Shown here piece by piece: positions 7,620-15,932 of a stretch of DNA of 64,000 nt. Every line of letters starts with the position of its first letter. Within the stretch, counting starts at the first letter, position 1. The notes below the pieces were generated by a model. It saw only the letters and a list, made by a program, of their open reading frames with translations, did no database searches and was not told the DNA's origin. Source of the DNA: Treponema sp. Lineage in GTDB: Bacteria; Spirochaetota; Spirochaetia; Treponematales; Breznakiellaceae. A program made the translations under genes and the position numbers. The DNA is taken from positions 1 through 64,000 of the forward strand of contig JAIRRJ010000086.1 of NCBI GenBank assembly GCA_031256035.1, in the 5' to 3' direction.

Positions 7620-8939
7620 TCATTTGTGCCGACTGACGGCACTTTGCGCGTGACCGGCAAGCCCTTCTGCGTTTGCCAGTACTTCCGCCGCCTGCGCGGC
7701 TCGATCAAAACCGGAACCGGGAGCGCAGCGCAGGGTTGTAACAGTTTTGAGAAAATGCCGCACCGAGAGGCCGCCTGTAAAGCGCGCACTGCCTGATGTT
7801 GGCAATGTATGGTTGATGCCCGCTGAATAATCGCCCAGAGTTTCCGCGGAGAGTGATCCGACAAAAAGCGAACCGTAATTTTTCAGATGGGGAATCCAAA
7901 CCTGCGCATCGGCAGTTTGCAGTTCAAGGTGTTCAGGCGCGATAATGTTTGCAATTCGAATCGCATCTTCTTTGCTTGCATACACAATAATGACGCCGCC
8001 CGCATTCAGTGAAGCGCGCGCGGTGGCGGCTGTAGGCAGAGAGGCAAGTCGCTTCTCAATAGCTGCGGCGATTTTTTCAGCCAGATCGCGATTGGAAATC
8101 AGCGCCCGTGCCCGCGCATCGGGATCATGTTCCGCCTGAGCAAGCATATCCGCCGCGACAAAATCGGCAGCCTGCTCCGTGTCGCCGTCCGCGATTATCA
8201 GCACATCGGTCGGGCCGGCGACAAAATCGATTCCAACCTTTCCGTAAAGAAGCCGTTTTGCCTCCTGCACATACTTGTTTCCCGGTCCTGCGATAACATC
8301 AACGCGGGGGACAGACTCTGTTCCAAGCGCAAGAGCGGCGATTGCCTGCGCCCCGCCGATTGCGAAAAGACGGACTTTACTCTCTGCTTTGTTCGCCGCT
8401 TCAATCGCTATTGCGGCAGCGGCAAGTATTTTCCGGTTGGGCAGGCCGTCCGCTTCAGGCGGAGAGGCGAGAATTACCTGCTCCACACCGGCGCAAAGAG
8501 CGGGTATCATCGCCATCAAAACCGAGGAAAAAAGCGGGAAACGCCCTGCGGGAACATAGATGCCCGCCCGCTCTACGGGAATTACCCGCTGACCGGTATC
8601 AAGCCCCTGTTCCATTTCATATTCAAAATCAGCGAATTGTTCTTTCTGTTTTATTGAAAAGCGCATGATGTGTTCCGCCGCCAGTTCCAGCGCCGCCGCC
8701 AATGTCGGATCAGTTTCACGTAACTCAGCGGCGGCATTTTTCGCGGCGGACAGAGGAACTTCAAGCTGCTGAGGTGAACTTTTATCAAATTTGGAAGCAA
8801 AGCGGCGCACAGCCTTATCTCCATTTTTTTGCACAGCGGCGATAATTTTTTTTACGGTGGATTCTGTTTTTTTGTCATATTTCTGTACCGATTGGCTTTT
8901 CCAGTAAACATCAAATTCCGCGCCTTGAATAATTTTCAT
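7620..8939 (-). CDS. hisD: Histidinol dehydrogenase
   Basis: The protein has 439 residues, typical for HisD, and performs the last two oxidations of histidine synthesis (histidinol to histidine with NAD+). Marks: VPGG-like segment GIYVPAGRFPLFSSVLM, GGAQAIAALALGTESVP, DVIAGPGNKYVQEAKR, FVAGPTDVLIIAD, AQAEHDPDARA, the catalytic APEHLEL and NHTLPT. It is the third gene of the hisA/I/E-hisC-hisD run; its ATG overlaps the hisC stop (TAATG), so translation is coupled. It converges with der, with only 46 bases between the two stops and no obvious terminator. Confidence 0.97.
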   Translation of the reverse strand: MKIIQGAEFDVYWKSQSVQKYDKKTESTVKKIIAAVQKNGDKAVRRFASKFDKSSPQQLEVPLSAAKNAAAELRETDPTLAAALELAAEHIMRFSIKQKEQFADFEYEMEQGLDTGQRVIPVERAGIYVPAGRFPLFSSVLMAMIPALCAGVEQVILASPPEADGLPNRKILAAAAIAIEAANKAESKVRLFAIGGAQAIAALALGTESVPRVDVIAGPGNKYVQEAKRLLYGKVGIDFVAGPTDVLIIADGDTEQAADFVAADMLAQAEHDPDARARALISNRDLAEKIAAAIEKRLASLPTAATARASLNAGGVIIVYASKEDAIRIANIIAPEHLELQTADAQVWIPHLKNYGSLFVGSLSAETLGDYSAGINHTLPTSGSARFTGGLSVRHFLKTVTTLRCAPGSGFDRAAQAAEVLANAEGLAGHAQSAVSRHK

Positions 8940-10045
8940 TATCCTTTACCTCTCAATATTTCTGTGCATGTTTTAAGAAACGCATCCATTTCTTCATCTG
9001 TTCCGATACTGACGCGCAGGAAATCGCTTATCCGTTCCCTGTTAAAATGCCGGACGAGAATCCCCCGTTCTCGCAGGGCGGCAAAGAACACCGCGCCGGT
9101 TGTACCGGGCGCCTTCACAAAAACAAAATTCGCCGCCGAGGGCAAGACCGTACAGCCAAGTCCGCGCAATGATTCGATGACACGCTCCCGTGTAGCAATC
9201 ACGCGGCGGTTGATTTCATCGTAGTATGCCGCATCGGAAACTGCCGCAGCCGCGCCTGCCAAAGCAAGCCGGTCAAGGGTGTACGAATTGAACGAGTCCC
9301 TGATGCGGCAAAGCCCTTCGATTAATTCTTCATAGCCGATGGCAAAACCAACGCGCAGTCCCGCAAGAGACGCTGATTTGGACAGAGTGTGTACAGTGAG
9401 CAGATTTGGATATTTTTCAATATGGGGGACTGCTGTTTGCGCGGGAAACTTCGTTGCATAATGTGCGCCGAAGGCGATATATGCCTCATCAAGAATAAAA
9501 ATTCTTTTCTGTTTTTCCAAGTATTCTGCAAGCAGTAAAATGTCGGCTAACGAAAGCGGTATGCCGGTCGGTGCGTTGGGATTGGGAAAGACAACTCCGC
9601 CGGAAGGTATTTTATACTCAGCGGGATTAATTGAAAAGTCAGCACCCAGGGGAATAACGCGATACGGAATGTCCCAAAGATCGGCATATATCGGGTAGAA
9701 ACTGTAAGTAATGTCAGGAAAAAGAATGGGCGCGGCTGCCCTGCCGCTTGCAAAAAATGCTGCAAAAGCAAAAGCCAAAACTTCATCAGAGCCGTTACCT
9801 GCAAAGACTTGCTCAGGTTTTACACCGTAGCGGGCAGCAACAGCTTCCCGCAATACCGTGCAGGCAGGATCGGGATAAAGTCTTAATGGGTCGCCAGCAG
9901 CCTTTTGAATAGCTTCAATAACCTTGGGCGAAGGGGGGTAGGGGTTTTCATTTGTGTTGAGTTTGATAAACTGCCTGTCCCTTGGCTGTTCGCCGGGAAT
10001 ATATGGAGAAAGACTTTTTGTGCGGTCATTCCAGTAAATACTCAC
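8939..10045 (-). CDS. hisC: Histidinol-phosphate aminotransferase
   Basis: The protein has 368 residues, a PLP-dependent aminotransferase of fold type I. Marks: NTNENPYPPSP near 30-40, GNGSDEVL, the substrate/cofactor segment FPNPNAPTG, LDEAYIAF and the PLP lysine in HTLSKSASLAGLRVG (Lys223). Between the cofactor Asp/Tyr segment and the PLP lysine, residues about 196-203 (YATKFPAQ) come from copy 4 of the 20-nt element, placed in a loop. The start is GTG with AGGAA about 10 bases upstream; hisA/I/E ends 5 bases before it. Confidence 0.96.
   Translation of the reverse strand: MSIYWNDRTKSLSPYIPGEQPRDRQFIKLNTNENPYPPSPKVIEAIQKAAGDPLRLYPDPACTVLREAVAARYGVKPEQVFAGNGSDEVLAFAFAAFFASGRAAAPILFPDITYSFYPIYADLWDIPYRVIPLGADFSINPAEYKIPSGGVVFPNPNAPTGIPLSLADILLLAEYLEKQKRIFILDEAYIAFGAHYATKFPAQTAVPHIEKYPNLLTVHTLSKSASLAGLRVGFAIGYEELIEGLCRIRDSFNSYTLDRLALAGAAAAVSDAAYYDEINRRVIATRERVIESLRGLGCTVLPSAANFVFVKAPGTTGAVFFAALRERGILVRHFNRERISDFLRVSIGTDEEMDAFLKTCTEILRGKG
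9438..9457 (-). repeat. 20-nt coding-inserted element, copy 4
   Basis: Exact copy of GCAACGAAGTTTCCCGCGCA on the - strand, in the sense orientation of hisC and in the same frame as in der (ATKFPAQ). Confidence 0.95.
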
Positions 10046-10050
10046 GTTTA

Positions 10051-11418
10051 TTATTTCCTGTGCCTTCGATCAAGCTCGTCAAGGATTTCCTGCACTGTAA
10101 CCCCGGCGCGGGTCATCAGTACGGTGGCAAAATAAAGCAAATCGGCAGCTTCCCACACAATTTCGTCATGGGTTTTTGCCGTGCAGAGTTCCTTTGCTTC
10201 TTCCAGCACTTTTTCCCGTACCAAATCATCGTCAAGGGTTGCGGTGTAAGAACCCGGCGCGGGGTTACGAAACCGGTTAGTGATAATATCCTGCAAAAAT
10301 TCCCATGTATAATTTCTGTTAGTTGCAAAACAAGACCACGCGCCTGTGTGGCATATTGGTCCGGCGGGCTGCGCAGTCGCAAGCAAGGCATCCCGGTCGC
10401 AGTCGGCGCGCATCCTGACAAGTTTCAAGATATTGCCTGAATTTTCTCCCTTCATCCAGAGTTTGTTCCGGCTGCGGCTGTGGAAACAGACATTGCCGCG
10501 CTTAAAAGTTTCAGCTAATGCTTCGGTATCGGTAAAGCCTGTCATAAGTACCTGACCGTCCGGCGACTGAACTATGATGGGGAGCAATGATGAAAATCCG
10601 CATCCCTGCGGATTTTCATCATTGGAGTTTGCTTCGCAAACTCCAGCTAAAGCATTGGAAACACCGCCGTCCATGGCGGGAATACTTACCTTTTTCCAAT
10701 TTAACGATGTGATAAAAGCATCCGCAAGATTTATTTTACATTTGTAGAGTGCCATGCCAAGCTGCACATCGCAGCCGAGAGCGGCAAGTTCTGTAATTTC
10801 GTCTAACGTTGAAACGCCGCCGGCAGCGGTGATTTGGCAGGATACAGCTTCTCGTAATTTTCGCACTGGCTCAATATTAACGCCGCTCATTGTACCTTCG
10901 CGCTCCACGCAGGTAAAGAGCAATTCCGAAGCATAAGGTTCAACCGCTTTTGCGCTTTTTATCAAATCAAGTCCGGTGGGGGTCTTCCAGCCATCCACGA
11001 CAATTTCACCATTTCGGGCATCCACAGCCACAATCAGACGTTCGCGCCCTATTTTTTTTGCCATTGCTTCAAGGAATGGGACATTTACCGCAAACTCTCC
11101 GGTCTTTTTCGCTGAGTCGCGGAATGCGCCGGACCCGATGATAATTTTTCGTGCGCCAAGGCTGACCAGTTCCTTAGCCTGCTCCGGCGTTCTGATTCCG
11201 CCGCCCACTCTGCATTCGGCTTTTCGCAGAATGGGTTTTATCATTTCGATGTTTGTTCCCTTGCCCATCGCGGCATTAAGGTCTATTACCGCTACCTCGC
11301 CGTAACGGTCGAATTCTGCCGCGAGTTCAAGAGCATTATCCCGCTGCAATACAAGTTCTTCACCTTGTTTGAGTTGGACAACCTTGCCGCCTTGTATGTC
11401 TATTGAAGCGATTACCAT
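10051..11418 (-). CDS. hisAIE: Trifunctional HisA-HisI-HisE fusion
   Basis: The protein has 455 residues and covers three steps of histidine synthesis. Residues 1-240 are HisA (ProFAR isomerase): catalytic Asp7 (ASIDIQGG) and the Asp in VDARNGEIVVDGW (Asp133), GGGIRT, AAGGVS. Residues 278-365 are HisI (phosphoribosyl-AMP cyclohydrolase): SRSRNKLWMKGENSG, metal ligands in DCDRDALL and Cys356/Cys363 (GPICHTGAWSCF). Residues about 370-455 are HisE (phosphoribosyl-ATP pyrophosphatase): EEAKEL, EIVWEAADLLYF. HisI-HisE fusions are common; adding HisA at the N-terminus is much rarer to my knowledge. The HisA-HisI linker is encoded by two perfect hairpins. HisA, I and E act near each other in the pathway (E, I, A), so the fusion could channel intermediates. 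Confidence 0.95.
   Translation of the reverse strand: MVIASIDIQGGKVVQLKQGEELVLQRDNALELAAEFDRYGEVAVIDLNAAMGKGTNIEMIKPILRKAECRVGGGIRTPEQAKELVSLGARKIIIGSGAFRDSAKKTGEFAVNVPFLEAMAKKIGRERLIVAVDARNGEIVVDGWKTPTGLDLIKSAKAVEPYASELLFTCVEREGTMSGVNIEPVRKLREAVSCQITAAGGVSTLDEITELAALGCDVQLGMALYKCKINLADAFITSLNWKKVSIPAMDGGVSNALAGVCEANSNDENPQGCGFSSLLPIIVQSPDGQVLMTGFTDTEALAETFKRGNVCFHSRSRNKLWMKGENSGNILKLVRMRADCDRDALLATAQPAGPICHTGAWSCFATNRNYTWEFLQDIITNRFRNPAPGSYTATLDDDLVREKVLEEAKELCTAKTHDEIVWEAADLLYFATVLMTRAGVTVQEILDELDRRHRK
10586..10645. repeat. Double hairpin encoding the HisA-HisI linker
   Basis: A 17-bp perfect stem (AATGATGAAAATCCGCA, loop TCCC, 10586-10623) abuts a 10-bp perfect stem (arms from 10623 and to 10645, loop TTC). 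A 17-bp perfect inverted repeat is not expected by chance in 64 kb. Together they encode roughly residues 257-277 of the fusion, the inter-domain linker. Confidence 0.95.
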
Positions 11419-11439
11419 ACTACTTCAACACATAATTAC

Positions 11440-13968
11440 CTAAGCTTCTTTTACTCTTGGCGCCTTTGGCGTTTCCCGCGTCATTAAAAGATTTAACGGG
11501 AAGAGGCAGCCTACTGTGACATAGACAATGATCCCTACCCGTAACAGTACCGGGAAGCCGCTGGACACCGAGAGTAGCCGCGCCAATGCCCCGCCCACCA
11601 GGGAAAGCCCGCCGTTCATTCCCCATGCCCAGGGGAGAAGTTGCGGCTTTGTTTCCTGAAGGCTGTCAAGGCCATTGGGGTAGGGGATACCCATGAAGAA
11701 AGCAGCCGGGGCTATAATGAGCGCCGATACAAGAATTCTGATCATGAGAGATGCCGAGCGGAAAGAGGCGAGGAAGCTATCAAGCCCCACGATGTAAAAC
11801 AGGAAACTCCCGGCAATAAGGGCGCATGCAATGGGTACTACGAAAACCCGCCAACGTTTGAAAAAACTTGAGACCATATTCCCCAGAGCGGAACATGTCA
11901 GCATGACCGTAATGACGATACCAGAAGAATAAGTAGGGTTGGAAAGGAATACAGCAAGCCGCTGTATCAGGTATATCTCAATAAGCATATACCCAAGGCC
12001 GAGTCCTGCGTAATAAAAAATTACACCTATTGTTCCTCTTCGTTTTTTGAACAGGGTTTTACGGCGGACAATTACGGGAATCATGATGACAATAAGGCCA
12101 AATATGCAGGCCTGTATGAGCATGGCAAAGAGGAGCAGATAACCCCATTCTTCTGAAATATCCTGAAGCTGATCGAGGTACATCCTCATGCTGTCCATCT
12201 TTAAGAAGCCTGTATAGTAAGGCCGGGAATCCCGAATGGGGCGAATATCAAAAATATAGCCTGCTTCCAGCTTTCCCGCCTCTCCGGCAAAAAAGCGGGG
12301 AATTACTGTCCGGTACATATCGGCATTGGTTATGCTTTCTGCAACTACACCTTCAGGATTCTCAAATTGATAAAGGTAGTTCGCCAGAAGAATATCGATG
12401 TCACGCAAAGGCAAATCCGCACCGGGTGCATAGAACAATTCAAACGAACAGTTTTTTATAAAGGTGTTAAGGTCGTTCAAATCGCGGGTATTGAAAGCTC
12501 CCTTCTTTACGAGTATTGTCGAGGTGGATCTCAGCAAGCCGAATGAATACAGGCTTTGCTCTGGTTCGGAAACACCCGATTCCTGCATGGCAAGAATGAT
12601 TGTATTTAACAGCCTCAGTACATTTCTGGGCGGGTTTAGCCTGTCCCAAACCGTTACCGAAAGCACTCCTCCCTCGCGCAGACCGCCGAAGTATTCCTTG
12701 AAAGCCTCCACGGTATATTTAAAATCTTCGTGTACCGCATAGCCGCCGGAATCTGTAAGACCAACGGAGTCTACAAGGCTTATCTCGATAAGATCGTAAC
12801 TGTTTTTGTTTTCAACGCAGAATGAACGGCCTTCTCCCTGAATGACGCGGATTTTTTCACTATCCAGAAGGTTGCCGGTAAACCATGAAACATTGGAATC
12901 ATCCCTGAGCAGCCGTATCATCTCCGCGGACGGCTCAACAATGTCAATGGATTTGGCGCCGTTATACAGTGCCATGTTGGAGTTAATGCCGCCGTTCAAA
13001 TTTACAAGAAGTACATCCGGCTGTGAAATCATGGTATAAGGTGCGGCCATGGGAAGATAATCCATGTAGACCTGCTCGTCTTCTTTGAGAGTCCCCATGA
13101 TCCCGATGGGACCGGAACCATCGATAAAAAGCCCCCAGTAAAGCTGGGAGAGGTTTGAAGGTATCTTGAGGGCGGCGTTATCTGAAAGACCGGGCGCAAA
13201 GTGGAAATACCTTGAATCGTAAACATGGAATTCCCCGCCCGGCCCGTAGGAATGATGTACAAGGCTTGTGCCATCGTACTTTCGCACATAGCTGATGTCC
13301 TTAAAATCGGAAACGCGGATATCTCCCCAGATGAAAATCAGAAGGACCGAACCAACTGCGCTCAAGCCAAGGCCAATCAGATGGCCCATGGGGAAATGTC
13401 CCTTTTCGTCCTGTAAAAAGACAGAACAGAGCAGAGCGGCGGTTACTGAAAGACCCAGTATAGGGAGGATGAGGTATTGAGGGGGAAGAAGGAACATAAA
13501 TGCTACTATGAACACACCTCCTGCGCCGGAGCCAATCATATTCCAGAAATATACTTTTTGAATTCTGTCCCTAAGGGTGATAAAAGCCATGCCTACGAAA
13601 GCGGCGATAACAAAAAAAGGTACGCCGTAGATAATATAATATGCTCCAATGAACCAGAACTGTCTGGAATCCGAAGCCAGAAAGATTGGGTTAAAAGGAA
13701 CCATTTGAGCGGCAATGAGCGCACCGGACATACTGACTGGAAGAAGAATCGCCAAAACAGACATAATCGTCCCTTTATGGCGGCGAACCCATGAATCCAG
13801 AAAAGTAAGAATAATTCCCGCAAGACCAATCCCCAAAAGGGCAGTAGTGATAACCAGGGAACCGAAATTCGACCAGCTCCCCACGGCAAAAACCCTCATT
13901 ACATAGAGTTCAAAGGCAATCCCCGCGGCGGAAACAAAAAACAAGGCTGATAGTTTTGTATCTTTCAT
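11440..13968 (-). CDS. Polytopic membrane protein with spermidine-synthase-like domain
   Basis: The protein has 842 residues. The N-terminal third (1-220) has about six to seven membrane segments (LVITTALLGIGLAGIILTF, PFFVIAAFVGMAFI, LILPILGLSVTAALL). A soluble Rossmann-type domain lies at about 310-480: VLLVNLNGGINSNMAL as the cofactor loop, SIDIVEPSAEM with the acidic ribose-binding residue, then GEGRSF and YDLIEISLVDS, as in SpeE-like aminopropyl/methyltransferases. The C-terminal third again has six or more membrane segments. The glycine-rich loop is altered from the GGGDG of true spermidine synthases (here NLNGGINS), so the reaction is unknown. It starts the - strand run that continues 21 bases later with hisA/I/E. 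A promoter lies 8 bases before its ATG. Confidence 0.75.
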   Translation of the reverse strand: MKDTKLSALFFVSAAGIAFELYVMRVFAVGSWSNFGSLVITTALLGIGLAGIILTFLDSWVRRHKGTIMSVLAILLPVSMSGALIAAQMVPFNPIFLASDSRQFWFIGAYYIIYGVPFFVIAAFVGMAFITLRDRIQKVYFWNMIGSGAGGVFIVAFMFLLPPQYLILPILGLSVTAALLCSVFLQDEKGHFPMGHLIGLGLSAVGSVLLIFIWGDIRVSDFKDISYVRKYDGTSLVHHSYGPGGEFHVYDSRYFHFAPGLSDNAALKIPSNLSQLYWGLFIDGSGPIGIMGTLKEDEQVYMDYLPMAAPYTMISQPDVLLVNLNGGINSNMALYNGAKSIDIVEPSAEMIRLLRDDSNVSWFTGNLLDSEKIRVIQGEGRSFCVENKNSYDLIEISLVDSVGLTDSGGYAVHEDFKYTVEAFKEYFGGLREGGVLSVTVWDRLNPPRNVLRLLNTIILAMQESGVSEPEQSLYSFGLLRSTSTILVKKGAFNTRDLNDLNTFIKNCSFELFYAPGADLPLRDIDILLANYLYQFENPEGVVAESITNADMYRTVIPRFFAGEAGKLEAGYIFDIRPIRDSRPYYTGFLKMDSMRMYLDQLQDISEEWGYLLLFAMLIQACIFGLIVIMIPVIVRRKTLFKKRRGTIGVIFYYAGLGLGYMLIEIYLIQRLAVFLSNPTYSSGIVITVMLTCSALGNMVSSFFKRWRVFVVPIACALIAGSFLFYIVGLDSFLASFRSASLMIRILVSALIIAPAAFFMGIPYPNGLDSLQETKPQLLPWAWGMNGGLSLVGGALARLLSVSSGFPVLLRVGIIVYVTVGCLFPLNLLMTRETPKAPRVKEA

Positions 13969-13976
13969 AATGTTCT

Positions 13977-14005
13977 ACCATATCAGAAAAAGAATTTTTA
14001 CTCAA
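13977..14005 (-). promoter_or_regulatory. Promoter of the membrane SpeE-like/his run, leaderless
   Basis: On the - strand: TTGAGT (14000-14005), 17-bp spacer, TATGGT (13977-13982), then 8 bases to the ATG at 13968. No Shine-Dalgarno. Expected start of transcription is at or next to the A of ATG. Confidence 0.55.
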
Positions 14006-14083
14006 GCCCGAGCGGACATCTCCCCTAAGCCATGCCTGAAGTAAATGATTAAAAATGTTCATTACTATTTTTTTTATTTTTGT

Positions 14084-14089
14084 TATAAT
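14084..14089 (+). promoter_or_regulatory. -10 hexamer of ABC exporter operon
   Basis: Perfect TATAAT ends 7 bases before the ATG at 14097. The -35 is poor (TTACTA with a 16-bp spacer). There is no Shine-Dalgarno, so this also looks leaderless. Confidence 0.5.
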
Positions 14090-14096
14090 CCACTCT

Positions 14097-15932
14097 ATGA
14101 AACTACCCTGGAAAGACAGCCGGTTTGGCCTCATTGCCGCGGCGGGAGAAGACCGCCGCTTTCGCCTTTTTCTCCTCGTGATTGCCACCATAGGGACTGT
14201 GGCTTTTTCGTTTGTGGCTCCGCAGATAGGCCGCCACACGATTGATTCGGTAATCGGAACCGCCCCTCTTAATGCCCCGGACTTTGTATACCGCCTTGTT
14301 GATGCTCTGGGCGGGCTGGAATTGCTCAAGCGGCATATCTGGATATGCGGGCTTCTGGTTGTGGCAACAGCCCTCTGTTCGGAACTTTGCAATCTGGTAC
14401 GCAACTATACGGGGTTTGAGATCGGGGAAACTGTCGCGTGGAGATTATGGAACACGCTTTATTCCCACATTCAAAAACTGCCGTGGAACTGGCACGTAAG
14501 CTGCCAGACCGGAGACATTATCCAGCGCTGCACCACCGATGTTGACAATATCCGCGGTTTTATCCAAAACCATTTGAGCGAACTATTGCGGACATTCTGC
14601 GTCTTTGTGATTGCCGTAACCATGATGTTCCTGATGGATGTGTTCATGTCCATTGTCGCTCTGGCGCTGATCCCGGTAATTGTAATTTTCTCTGTTTTCT
14701 ACTTCCGCCATGTTAGCGTAAATTTTGCCAAAGCCGATGCCGCCGAAGGGGTCATGCAGGCAGCCGCACAGGAAAATTACACAGGAGTGCGGGTGGTCCG
14801 CGCTTTTGGCCGCGAAGCATACGAAATGGAAAAGTTTGCAGACAAGACCCTGATTCACGCAAATATCTGGATCGATATTGGAAAGATGCTGGGGCTTTTC
14901 TGGGGAGCAGGAGACCTTTTGAGCGGGCTGCAGCTTGCCGTTGTCGTTGCCGCCGGCGTTTGGCGGAGCGTAAACGGAGACCTTTCGCCGGGGACTTTTC
15001 TTGCCTTCTATGCCTACTGCAATATGATGATCTGGCCGGTGCGCCAGTTGGGCAGGATTCTTTCAGAACTTTCCAAGACGATGGTCGCCGCAAACCGCGT
15101 CCGCGAGATACTCGCCGCGGAACCGGAGATCGAACCGCCTGATGCGCTGTACCCCGAAATAAAGGGAGAAGTTTGCTTTGACAAGGTAAATTTTTCCTAC
15201 GGTGAAAGTGAACCCATACTGCGGAATATTTCATTCACCCTGAAGCCCGGTCAAACTCTTGCGATTCTTGGCGCCACAGGTTCAGGGAAATCTTCTCTGG
15301 TACACCTGTTGAGCCGCCTGTACGATTTGAAAGACGGAGACGGGCTTATCACCATTGACGGTATCGACATACGCCGCATTGCCCGAGGCCATCTGCGCCG
15401 CAGTATCGGGCTTTGCCTTCAGGAGCCGTTCCTCTTTTCAAAAACCATCAAGGATAATATTTCCACCGTAAAGCCGGGGATGGAACTTGTAGAATTGCAG
15501 GCGGCGGCAGCGGTGGCGATGGTGCATGAAACAATCGAAGGTTTTGCGGACGGCTATAACACCATCATCGGCGAGCGCGGCGTTACCCTTTCCGGCGGGC
15601 AGAAACAGAGGGTTTCCATCGCGCGGATGCTTGCCGGTAATGCGCCGGTAATGATTTTTGACGACAGCCTTTCGGCAGTTGACACCGAAACCGATGCGCG
15701 TATCCGCGCCGCCCTGCGCAAGCGTGTAAGCGATGCGGCAGTGATCATCATCTCGCACAGAATCTCAAGCCTTATGCAGGCTGATCAGATTTTGGTATTG
15801 AAAGACGGAACTGTGGAAGAGCTTGGCTCCCACCGTGAATTATTGGAAAGGGGCGGCACTTACCGCCGCATATTTGACATGCAAGCAGCAGGCTGCATCG
15901 ATAACGATAGCACCGAGGAAAACAATGGCTGA
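14097..15932 (+). CDS. ABC exporter half-transporter, degenerate-site subunit
   Basis: The protein has 611 residues: six membrane helices (about 20-320) and a C-terminal nucleotide-binding domain. Walker A is GATGSGKSS, the signature is the canonical LSGGQ, but Walker B reads MIFDDS, with Asp in place of the catalytic Glu. The partner gene has the mirror-image defect, which is the hallmark of heterodimeric exporters of the BmrCD/TM287-288 type, where one ATP site binds but hardly hydrolyses. The start at 14097 (MKLPWKD) fits the promoter; an in-frame ATG at 14055 lies upstream of the -10. It overlaps the next gene by 8 bases. The substrate is unknown (drug or lipid are typical). Confidence 0.93.
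   Translation: MKLPWKDSRFGLIAAAGEDRRFRLFLLVIATIGTVAFSFVAPQIGRHTIDSVIGTAPLNAPDFVYRLVDALGGLELLKRHIWICGLLVVATALCSELCNLVRNYTGFEIGETVAWRLWNTLYSHIQKLPWNWHVSCQTGDIIQRCTTDVDNIRGFIQNHLSELLRTFCVFVIAVTMMFLMDVFMSIVALALIPVIVIFSVFYFRHVSVNFAKADAAEGVMQAAAQENYTGVRVVRAFGREAYEMEKFADKTLIHANIWIDIGKMLGLFWGAGDLLSGLQLAVVVAAGVWRSVNGDLSPGTFLAFYAYCNMMIWPVRQLGRILSELSKTMVAANRVREILAAEPEIEPPDALYPEIKGEVCFDKVNFSYGESEPILRNISFTLKPGQTLAILGATGSGKSSLVHLLSRLYDLKDGDGLITIDGIDIRRIARGHLRRSIGLCLQEPFLFSKTIKDNISTVKPGMELVELQAAAAVAMVHETIEGFADGYNTIIGERGVTLSGGQKQRVSIARMLAGNAPVMIFDDSLSAVDTETDARIRAALRKRVSDAAVIIISHRISSLMQADQILVLKDGTVEELGSHRELLERGGTYRRIFDMQAAGCIDNDSTEENNG

Noticed and set aside
10589-10623. Rho-independent terminator within the his gene
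   Set aside because: The hairpin is in frame within one continuous polypeptide, has no T-tract and is followed by intact HisI and HisE domains.
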